Shown here one piece after another: positions 13,098 to 22,660 of a stretch of 64,000 nt of DNA. Both the position numbers and the translations under genes were made by a program. The DNA comes from Portulaca oleracea. Its lineage: Eukaryota; Streptophyta; Magnoliopsida; Caryophyllales; Portulacaceae. The stretch covers positions 8,383,501-8,447,500 of the forward strand of contig CM055868.1 in assembly GCA_029582165.1 (NCBI GenBank), written 5' to 3'. The notes under the pieces are model-generated. The model did no database searches, was not told the origin of the DNA, and saw only the letters and a program-made list of their open reading frames with translations. Positions within the stretch are counted from its first letter, which is position 1. Every line of letters begins with the position of its first letter.

Positions 13098-13330
13098 CTA
13101 CCTCTGTATTGTTTTATCTGTCGTCTAGGGAGTTGTGGCAAAAACTTTGATCATTAATATTTTAATTTATATAATGATTCATCAAACAAAATTGATGTCA
13201 TTAGATTTGTAATAAAAAATACTATTAAAAAAGTATAATATTATATTTTTCTATGAAAGTTTTATATTAGAAATTATTGATTAAAAGTTGACACTGAAAA
13301 CCATAAATGATAGTAAAAAAGAACGGGGAG
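13098..13330. mobile_element. Stowaway-like (Tc1/mariner) MITE
   Basis: The element is flanked by TA on both sides. The left end reads CTACCTCTGTATTGTTTTATC and the complement of the right end reads CTCCCCGTTCTTTTTTAC. These CT(A/C)CC ends, the TA target duplication and about 230 bp of AT-rich non-coding sequence fit Stowaway elements. Confidence 0.6.
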
Positions 13331-14044
13331 TAATTGACTTTTTTTAATGGAAAATTGAAAAAAAAATTAATCTATACTTGGGAGTGTTTGAACTTTAATC
13401 TTTATTATTTTTAATATTCATCACCTAATTAAATTTAACTGAACAAAGACGTGGTGGTGGTGATATTATACGTGTAACTTTTTGAAGCTCAAAAAAAAAT
13501 TAAAAGTATGCTCCGCATGTAATATTGCATCCACTACGTCACTTTTCAGATGAATTTAATAAGGTGGTTGATGCTAAAAATAATGGGGGTTCATGTTCAA
13601 CTCATATATAGCAAAGTTGTAAGTTTGGATAATTTTTTTTTTTCTAATACCCCTATGTATGAAATTTTTTTTTTGCAATTTTCCTTTTTTAAATTGTATC
13701 CTAAAACTTTTTTTTAAAAAAATATTGATCATAAAATTTTTTAATATACTCCTAATTCCTTCCCACATTATATGCCTTGCATTAATCATTTGACAATTTT
13801 CAATGTCTATCTTTGACTAACAATTTTTTGTGTTATATTTTAACAAAAAATTACAATATTATACACTTATGATAGTATCTTTTCGTTACGAATTTAATGA
13901 TAGTACTTTTATATGATAAAATGTTATACACGTTAAGAAACTAATAGTCAAAATTTTCAAAGTTTGACTGCCACATAAATCTAGGTAACAGATAAAATGG
14001 GATGAGTGAGTGAGTATACAATGACTTGTCATATAATATACTAA

Positions 14045-14199
14045 GGCACCGTTCTTTTCTGCGTTGCGATTAGTTGCGGTAGATTGCGATAAGTTGCAGT
14101 GGAAATAGTACAAAGGTAATGGTAATTTGCGGTATGTTGCGGTAGGTTGCGGTAATTTGCGTTGCGGTTAGTTGCGTTAACGCACAAAAGAACGAGACC
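14045..14199. mobile_element. PIF/Harbinger-like MITE with TAA target duplication
   Basis: The element is flanked by TAA on both sides (14,042-14,044 and 14,200-14,202). The ends are GGCACCGTTCTTTTCTGCGTT and, in complement, GGTCTCGTTCTTTTGTGCGTT. The 155-bp body is mostly a run of GTTGCGGT(A/T)-type repeats. The 3-bp TAA duplication is typical of Harbinger MITEs. Confidence 0.75.
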
Positions 14200-17100
14200 T
14201 AATTAATATTAGATTCGTAATAAAAAAACTATCCTAAAAGTATAATATTGCTAGTATTAATGAAATATTATATAAGAAATTCAACCAAAGAGCAATATTG
14301 AAGATCATAACAATCAATTAATTAAGTGACAATTAATATGAAACAGATGAAGTGTTTGTTGTCAATAATAAGAAGCTTAATTAGGATGCATTGACTATGC
14401 AAACAATTATAGTTAAACACCCTTATTGGTTTGAACCCCATCTATTATCGTAATTTAGGTATATTTTTGTAATTTAAAAAAATTATAGATAAAAATGTAA
14501 TTTGTACAATTTTTGTGTGGTATTATGGTCATAGGACATAAGTCAATTATATTATTCTTTTCAATTTCATATGTAAATACATGACTTTTATACTAAGGCA
14601 AGATGCTTAAAAAATATCATATTGCACACTCATCATTTTTTTTTATTGAGATATAAATCTAAACCATCAATTCAACTAAGATAAGCTAAGATAGCTTAGG
14701 TTTATCCCACATGCACTCACATATATGTATGTACCTTGTTTAAAATGTGTATGCTAAGAAGTATATTTTTCACTTCAAAAAAAAATTATTTTTCTATCTT
14801 TAAAAAAAAGAATTACAGTTGCAAAACAAGAAAAGAAATCATTTGTTTGCTTGTTTTTTCAATTATTAGATGGATTTAAGCCATATTCTTTTATATGATG
14901 GGTTATTTGTAATTATAGTGTGATACAATAAAATGAGGTTGATGTGGTAAGATGTGGTTATTTGTGGTAAATAATGATTGGTGTGATAAGTTGGTTGGTG
15001 GGATTCAAAAAGGTAAAAGGCGGTAAGAACAATGAGGAAAGAGAAATTGGGGAAAGAGAAAGTCATGGTTATAGTGTAAAACTCTTAGATAAGTAATTAG
15101 AGTTCATGTTTTTCCAGTTTTTAATAATTATGGTTGGAAAGTATGTGAACTTAAATTTTGAAAACTTTACCTATTAAAGATTTTTTGGGTTTTTTTTTGG
15201 CAACATGTTAAAGATTCTAAAAATATGAAAAACAAAAGCATGACATTTTTTTTACTTGGATCCAAAAGTATATTCATGTAATTGGCCTTTAATTTTCTTT
15301 TCTCTTTTTTCTTTGTTGTTCTTAAGATCAGTCTTTTCTCTATAGGATTAGAGTAAAATGGTGTATATCCCTTTTTTTTTTTTTGCCAATCTTAAACAAC
15401 AGGCTGGAAATTGATGCTAGTATTAAGATCCTATTCTTTTCTATGGTACCATATTATATATGGTACCATATTTACTATACTATCTATAAACTATTGCATT
15501 TTATCATAATATATCACACTTTGTCATAACAATTATACTTGTCTCTCTTTACTTTTCTTTGTCTTCACTTTTCTCTTTACTTTTCACTTTTTTCTCTCCT
15601 CGCCTATCATACCAAATTACCAATTATTCTTACCATAAATTTTACCATAACCTACTACACCGTACCGCAACATACCACTTTCTACAATTTATCATATTAT
15701 ATCATTTTTGTATTTTAGCCACCACAGAAAACAACATTACCTAAATATTATCCTATAACCTATTTCCTTTAACAATAATGCAAGGATAATTTTTTTTCAT
15801 AGTTATATTCACAAATCAAAATAATGATATTGCAAATTTAATAACAGTAAATGTATCTCTGATTAATAATTAACCATTCTTAAATTTACAAATTATTTTT
15901 AAATAAATTATTGATAAAATATTTTTTTAAAAGTTTATGTGAATGTTTACCTAAGTAGTTTCTAGTGGTTTTCAATGGTGGGAATCACATGAGGTGAGTG
16001 GATTGTGATGTAAAAAGAGGCTAAAAAGCCCACCAAACCACAATATCGTATCCAACGCCACCACCCTTATAACTTTAATTGGGTCAACCCTTTCACAATT
16101 TTCACAAATTATGTGCTACTTTATCATAAAGATAGGCCTCTTACCATTAATCTATGTTTAGTGCTCTCATGTTTAGTACTCTTATTAACCTATGTTTAGT
16201 GCTCTCATGTTTAGTAGTCTCATTCCAAATATAATACCCTCCATGTATGGTTAAAGAGTCGCCGAAAAGAATTGAAATGTTTATTTATATTATTAAGGTC
16301 TAAAGTGATAGGTTTAAGTTAGGTAAAGTAAGATTGGTAAGAAAAGGAAATGTTAGAAAAATAAAATAAAATGACATTGGTTTAAATGTTTTTTAGAGAT
16401 TCATGTAAGGTAAAGTAAGATAAGATAAGGAAAAAATAAAAAACATTCAACTTAACATTAGAAAGAACATAACCTAAGATACGTCTTTTTTCTCATGAAC
16501 TCTTCTTAGGAAGTTCATTTCTTAAAAATTGTATAGTTTTGCGTGTTTGATTGGAAATAATCTTGAGATAGTTGATCTCGTGACAAAAAGTTTCAAATAA
16601 CCCATGAGTGAAAATGAAACAGGATGAAACTTGAAAGCACAGAAGATCATTTATGTGATCAATTGTCAATCCTTAAAATAATTATCAGTAATGTTCATTA
16701 AACTTTGTCAATTATATTTGAAAGTATAATCAGTATGATGTTGCTCACGTTGACAAACACCCATGAATAGAATAGATCATTAGACCTTTAGGTTGTAGTT
16801 ATGATCATCATTTGTGATTTGTGGGCTTAGCGTGGTTAATTATGACATTATATTATATATAATGAATCCAACGCATGATTACACTCATGTATCTAAATAC
16901 ATACTCAACCTCATGTAGACTGACCTCTTTGAATATAGTAAAGGTTGATTAGCCTTTACAACTTCCCAACTACAAATAAATGGCACAACATATATAGGGT
17001 ATTTTATCTTTTAATAGAAAAAAATCCACTCAGTTAATAAACAAAAAATAATGAGGCTCTAGAATACACAATATTTATCAAGGAAAATATGGTTATTAGG

Positions 17101-17834
17101 ATTTGAACCCTAATGAAACATGAAATTCAACTTTATTGTAACTATATCACTGATCTTCAAAAATTATCAAAACTGCTACTTAACTTTTCAAAAAAGTCAA
17201 AAATATCACTTAATTTTTCTGAAACTCAAAATGCTATAGAAGATAAAATAGTGACATCTTTTTTCACTATTTTGAAAACTTGAGTGACATTGATCTATTA
17301 TTTTTTTGGAAAGTTGAGTGACATTTTTAACTTTTTTTGAAAAACTAAGTGACATTAATGACAGACTTTAAAAATCAGTGGTATTTTTTACTAAAATGGA
17401 ATGTTGAGTGACATTTTTATCCGAAAACTCGTTTATATTGCACATGGTAAAAGCTTAAAAAGATGGCATGTTCGGTGACTAGTTTACTGGGGTAACTTTT
17501 ACCTTTTTTTGGATATTAGGTTTTTTTTATTAAATTCAAAAAAAAAACTATTTAAGGTGTTTGTTAAACAACTTTTTATATTAGCTTTTTAAGTAACTTT
17601 TCACAAACATCTTTCTTGCGATCAACTAACTCAAATAATTAAAGTCAAACAGGTAATCCAAATATCTACCAGCTAATAGCTATCAGCTAATTAATAGCCA
17701 TCAGCTACCAATTGTCATCTAACATATATTAACTTGCCAAACAAGCCCATAATGAATTAAGGGAAAAAAAACAAACATAAATATAAACGGTTTTTGGAAT
17801 ATATTAACTTCCAGACACTAACTAGTTGTCAAAC

Positions 17835-18147
17835 AGGCCCCGTTCTTTTATGCAGCTGGTTGGTTGCGGTCAGTGGCAAAGCCACCTTGAGTTAAGGAGG
17901 TCAATTTTAATTAATCCCACCTAATCACTTTATTCCCTTTTTTCATCAAAAATCATTCATCTCACTTTTTCCAATTACAATTTCAAATATACCAATCCAT
18001 TTACAACTATTTAAACCACAATTCACCACAACTTTCCCCAATTTACCACAATCTACCACAACTTTTTCCAACCCATCATAATCCACCACATTTCTTCCCC
18101 ACTGCACTACAACCAACCGCAATCAGCCACATAAAAGAATGGGGCCT
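17835..18147. mobile_element. MITE related to the 14.0-kb element
   Basis: The ends AGGCCCCGTTCTTTTATGCAG and, in complement, AGGCCCCATTCTTTTATGTGG form a 20-bp inverted repeat continuing into GGTTGCGG and TGATTGCGG. The inside carries the complement of TTGTGGTGAATTGTGG-type repeats. It shares the CGTTCTTTT core with the 14,045 element, but no clear target duplication is left. Confidence 0.65.
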
Positions 18148-18956
18148 GAAAGTAGCCAATCTCTTGTTCCCAAAATGACTCACACCAAGACATACTTTCG
18201 AGTCCTAGTAACTTTAAACGGTGGGTCAAAAAAAAAAATCTCATCTACTTAGCCCAACCTAAATTTAACACCTTTGGCTCATGCACTCAAATTTTTAACC
18301 TTTTTTTTTTATATAAACTAACCCAACATTTCTTTATACAACATGCACTTAAAGGATAAAAGAAATGTTGAAAGTACATACTAGTAGGAGTAGGATAATG
18401 GCTTTCAATTCGAGCAGTGCAGATTATTCTATTCTAAAAATAAAAAACCATGTATGGGCATGGAAAGCACTTTAATGGTTGGTGTAATCATAATATGTAT
18501 GATAATACAAATCATGTTGTTAAACATGTGTCCGGTCGAACCTGTCATTCTTGACTTGGGATCAATCGTTTTTACTTTTTACTTTTTCATTCCATTTTCT
18601 TGGTTTATTCTTGGAATCATCCACATTTTTTTTCATCGTTTGAAATCAATATGCAAAAAGTATCAAAGATGCTACAAAAAATTCGGCAATGCAGCAAAAC
18701 AATAGAGACAAACCACAAAAACAAAAAGCTAAAGCAGAAAAATACAACTAAGATAACCCAAGAAGGCAGCTAAAAAACACCTGAAAAACCACACCGAAAG
18801 AAAAAGCAAACTACTTCTTCTTGGATGGCATAACCTTTAGTCCACAAACCTTTTCCACCCGAACCTTCTTGGAATCATCCACATAAATTAGAAATATGCT
18901 AACTTTTTATTTCCCCTTGGTAATTTTGGTTCCTTGTGTAGACATAGTTGTTATAG

Positions 18957-20208
18957 ACTACGGGTCTGTTTGGTGAGTGAAAGAGAAATTGAATCGCTAT
19001 GGAATGAGTTCTAATCTCTATTTTTTTTTTGTTTGGTGAACATAAACTAGAATAGAATTATAATTCCTCCTGGTTTCTTATTTATCTCGAATGGGTGGAA
19101 TTAGAACCCTCTCAAATAGGAGAGGTATCAAATCTTTCCATTTCCATTATTTTTTTTAAAAAACAAAAAAATATTAATTGTTGCATTCTTCTCCTTCCCC
19201 GACCTCTAGTTACAACAATGGTGAGGAGGATAGGAGGTTTGTTGTTTTTCCGCAGATCACCGTCGCCGGATCAGAGAGCACGCCGGAGACACTCCTGCCG
19301 ATGACCTTGTCGGGCCTCCCGGACGCGACAGCGACGGCGATTCGCGTGGCCCAGCCCATGCCGAACTTTATCTTGTCGGAAATTGTCGAAACTTATTGGA
19401 ACTTGATCTGACGATGGTTGTGGGTGTTGAGAAGAAGCGATGGGTCGGTGGAATGGAGCAGTGATTGTGAGTGTTGAGGGAGGGGGTCGATGGAAGAAGG
19501 GATGGAGCAGCAATTGTGGGCGTTGAGAATAGGGGTCGGTGGAAGAATGCAGGGTTGGGTTAATAGGGTGTTAAATTATTATTATTATTATTATTGTTGT
19601 TGTTGTTGTTATTTTATTCCATTCCTTTTTCTCACCAAACACTTTGTATTTTGGAATCAAATTTCATTCCCAACCCTCCAGATCATACCGGATATCTAAT
19701 TCCATACCCAATCTGTTCCTTTTTTCTCTCCAAACATGCCGGTTGATCAATTTTGATCAATTTCGATCACTGAACCGGTTGATCCAGAGGGTCAATGGTT
19801 CAACTGGTTGGACCGGTTTGGCCAGATTAGATCGGTTGACCCGGGTGACGGTTGAACCGGTCAAGACCCGTATAAACCGGTCACGAGTTAAAAAATTTTC
19901 ATATCCATCAAAAATAATTAAGCTACCAAAATAATGAAACCGACATGAACATGGCATGAATCAATCAAAAACCGGATTGAACCGGTCAAAAAACGGAATT
20001 TTTAAATTAAATTACCAAAATCTGTGTCTGGCTGTGAACCGCCCAGTTGAACCGGCTCACCCGGTTGAACCGATTTTGGCTTCTTTTTTTTTCCCGATTG
20101 AACCAGTCAACCCAGCTAAACCTGGAGCTGGACCAGTCAACTTCCCGGTTCATGGTTGAACTGATTGGATCGCCCGGTCCGGTCTGATTTTTACAACATA
20201 GGTTATAG
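18957..20208. mobile_element. Nested non-autonomous insertion(s) in the copia 5' LTR
   Basis: GTTATAG occurs at both edges (18,950-18,956 and 20,202-20,208), where the 3' LTR has a single GTTATAA, so this is a 7-bp target duplication. The insert appears composite. The first part (to about 19,741) has ends GGTCTGTTTGGTGAGTGAAAGAG and, in complement, GGCATGTTTGGAGAGAAAAAAGG-like. The second part (19,740-20,200) is a patch of about ten ACCGGTT/GAACCGG motifs in both orientations. No transposase is encoded. Family assignment is uncertain (hAT-like by the duplication length). Confidence 0.65.
19574..19611. repeat. ATT/GTT microsatellite
   Basis: A trinucleotide run that changes from (ATT)n to (GTT)n, lying inside the nested insertion of the copia 5' LTR. 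Confidence 0.9.
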
Positions 20209-20325
20209 GTGTTAGAGTTTGTTTATTGGTTGTTAGCAAGTTGCTATGGGTTGTTACTTAGATGGCAGCTCCTTGCTTGTGTGTACTCTATTTGTATATA
20301 AGACTCTCCTTGTACAGATCACAAC

Positions 20326-21324
20326 TGGAGCGTGGCGTGGTGGGAGTATTGATGATTTAGCTTGAGTTGGAACTTTGATGCAACAATCGAACAAAACTTG
20401 AACACTAAGGAGGGATATGACCTTGAGCTATGTATTCCACAACTCTAGGCCTAGCAATCCACAATGATTATCCAAGGTAATTCCACTAAATAATCACAAG
20501 GAAAGACTTGCAAACACCACAATCCACAAATGGATAGGTAAGCACAAGATTTTTGGGAGAAAACTAAGGGAGAACCCTTAAAAATGCACTAGCATGTTCA
20601 TATTCAGCTAAAAACTACAAACAATGCCAAGGGAGGGGAAAATAAACAAAACGCAGCGTTTTGTCTCAAAATCACGCGTAAAACAGATTCGTCACGGGCA
20701 TTACGGCTGTCGTCACGGGCGTGACGACCTGGGCGAGCAGGGTCACGGGCGTGACCATTGGTTGTCACGGGCGTGACAGAGCTTCCGGAACAAAAATGAA
20801 ACTGCCGTGAGTCGTCATGGGCGTGACGCCTGTTGGTCACGGGCGTGAAGATTTGGGCAGTTTTCTGTCGACTTCAAACGCGCATAACTTTTTCATCCAG
20901 ACTCCGTTTTAGGCCCGTAAGATATCTATGGAAAGCTCTTGGTGTGTACTTTAAGCTCCCAAAGTTTGAGACCCATTCGATTTATATTAAAGGAGTTATG
21001 ATCCAAAAGGTGAAGGCGCATCCATTCCGACAACCCACGTTGACCCGTTTGCGCTTATTTTTGCTGAAGGACTTCGAACCATTTTAAAGGCCCAAAGTTG
21101 GTCCCGATGAGGACCTGTAGCTCCACTCCCATGGTCCGGGGTCCCATTTGAAGTGGAAACCACAACCAACGATGACCCGAATACGCCTCCAAGGTCCCGA
21201 GTCCACCTTGAAATGGACTCCACACCAGACCTTGGAGTTGTTTCTCACGTTTTCTTGGGAAGGGGTGCGGAAAGACTTGAAGGCCATGGAAACCGAGACT
21301 CGGACCCCACCCTGGTACGCTCCA
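20326..21324. mobile_element. Solo LTR (999 bp) inserted in the copia 5' LTR
   Basis: The element starts TGGAGCGT and ends ACGCTCCA, a perfect 8-bp terminal inverted repeat of the TG...CA type, flanked by a perfect 5-bp duplication ACAAC (20,321-20,325 and 21,325-21,329). It has no internal region, so it is best read as a solo LTR. It carries an array of GTCACGGGCGTGAC palindromes (20,690-20,850) and then ACGCGCATAACTTTTTCATC, a stretch I associate with LTRs of plant retrotransposons. It is much more GC-rich than its surroundings. The superfamily is not determined. Confidence 0.85.
20690..20850. repeat. Six GTCACGGGCGTGAC palindromes
   Basis: Copies begin near 20,691, 20,711, 20,741, 20,763, 20,813 and 20,836; the first and last are imperfect in the right arm. 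Each full copy is a 6-bp arm dyad around GG. The bases just outside the arms are also complementary in each full copy although they differ between copies (C/G, G/C, T/A, C/G). Spacing is irregular, so this is not a simple tandem repeat. Confidence 0.9.
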
Positions 21325-21380
21325 ACAACTAATTACTAATACACACAAATACAGACTCTCGTTTCTCTCTCTAGTTTTCA

Positions 21381-21393
21381 TGGTATCAGAGCT
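21381..21393 (+). other. Primer-binding site of the copia element
   Basis: TGGTATCAGAGCT directly follows the final CA of the 5' LTR. This is the standard plant copia site complementary to the 3' end of initiator tRNA-Met. Confidence 0.95.
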
Positions 21394-21555
21394 AGGGGGT
21401 TTCACCTACGCTTCACCTTGATCGATTAATCGGTTTTTGCTTCTCTTGATCGAAAATTGATCATTCCGATCAATAATCGATCAAGACTTCTTCTTGTTTT
21501 TCGAGTCAATTGTTCTGATTGACTTCTTTTTCTTCCCTTCGTTCTTTTTTTCTCC

Positions 21556-22660
21556 TTGAAAATCATGTCGAAAATGGTGGAGAATTACAACACAGATCTT
21601 CTTTATCTGCAACCATCGGATCATCCTGGAATGAAGCTCACTAACATCAAGATAGACAATGTGAATTTTCATCAATGGAGTCCAGCTTCACAAGTTTCCC
21701 TAAGAACTAAACTGAAGCTTGGTTTTATCAATGAAAAATGTGTCAAATCAACTACGAATGATGATACTTATGAGCAATGGATGAGATCTGATAGTATGGT
21801 GGTGAGTTGGATTTTAAAATCCATTGAGGAGAAGTTGTCCGAGGCCTTTCTTTGTGTAAGTTATCCGTAAGAACTGTGGAAAGGTTTAGTCAAAGCAATG
21901 GACCTTTGTTGTTTAAAGTGCAAGGTGAAATTTCAGAGTTATATCAAGGCAATGATCAAGTGGCAATGTATTATAGGAAGCTTCGGAAAGTATGGGATGA
22001 GCTAACAGATTTTAGTAGCATTCTTTGTGAATGCAAGCCGACGCATCCAGATTGTGTGGCTAATTGGCTATCAAGAAGACTATATAGTTGGACCAACGAT
22101 AGAAGTTGATGCAGTTTTTCTTCACTTAGATGAGAGTTATGACTTTATTCGAGGTTAGATATTACTTATGGATCCTCTTCCCACAGTTAGCAAGGCTTGC
22201 TAGGTGATTGAGAGAATAGAGGTTTTGGACAGAATTACAATCCACGAAATAAGAAAGATGTCATCAGGAAGGAAAAGTCACAAAGATTTTGTTCTCATTG
22301 TAAAAGAATTGGTCATACAATTGATCAATGCTTCATCACTCATGGCTTTCCGAACTAGTATACTAAGGATAGAGGGAGGAATCAGAACAAGGTAGCAGTT
22401 CTTACATTCAAGACGCACCTACTTTCCAAGAAACATCTTTGGATAACTCTGATGGTCGCATTGGGAATGTTATGGGGATCGATCATATTGATCTGCAAGT
22501 CCTTGCTCAGGAGGTGGCAAAATTGATGAGGACATCGCAAGCTGAGAGTTCATCTTCACCTTATCATGGTTTTGCTCACTTTACAGGTAACTCTTCATTT
22601 GTTTATGCTCATTTTGATGATTGTTGTGCAATGATTGATGAGTTTGAGGTTCATGGATAG
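21556..22660 (+). pseudogene. Copia gag remnant
   Basis: The reading frame starts near the ATG at 21,565 and reads as a plant copia Gag N-terminus, with NFHQWSPASQVSLRTKLKLG followed by WMRSDSMVVSWILKSI. It then shifts frame near 21,860 and continues as LYQGNDQVAMYYRKLRKVWDEL, the usual Gag dimerisation region. A degenerate zinc-knuckle region follows near 22,290-22,390. Stops and shifts make it non-functional. Confidence 0.85.

Larger units (their letters stand above)
13331..18936. other. AT-rich intergenic region with MITEs, no supported gene
   Basis: About 5.6 kb of very AT-rich DNA. Two MITEs are annotated separately (14,045-14,199 and 17,835-18,147). Other stretches (14,930-15,010 and 15,420-15,720) carry TGTGGTAA/TTACCACA-type repeats that look like older relatives. 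Bases 17,150-17,420 hold a short internal duplication built on AAGTTGAGTGACAT. An 83-codon ORF at 18,454-18,705 has hydrophobic segments but no recognised homology. Confidence 0.6.
18937..21380 (+). repeat. 5' LTR of the copia element, split by two insertions
   Basis: The LTR survives as three pieces that align in order with the 3' LTR: 18937-18956, 20209-20325 and 21330-21380. The middle piece shares GTTTATTGGTTGTTAGCAAG and TATATAAGACTCTCCTTG with the 3' copy; the latter includes a TATATAAG box. The last piece shares TACAGACTCTCGTTTCTCTC and ends GTTTTCA. The two gaps are the insertions annotated at 18957-20208 and 20326-21324. Confidence 0.9.

Noticed and set aside
18454..18705. 83-aa hydrophobic ORF as a small membrane protein gene
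   Set aside because: It lies in AT-rich intergenic DNA where chance hydrophobic ORFs are frequent, with no recognised homology and no supporting promoter or splice signal.
20690..20850. CRISPR-like repeat array
   Set aside because: Plant nuclear DNA, irregular spacing, short palindromic units and location within an LTR make this interpretation untenable.
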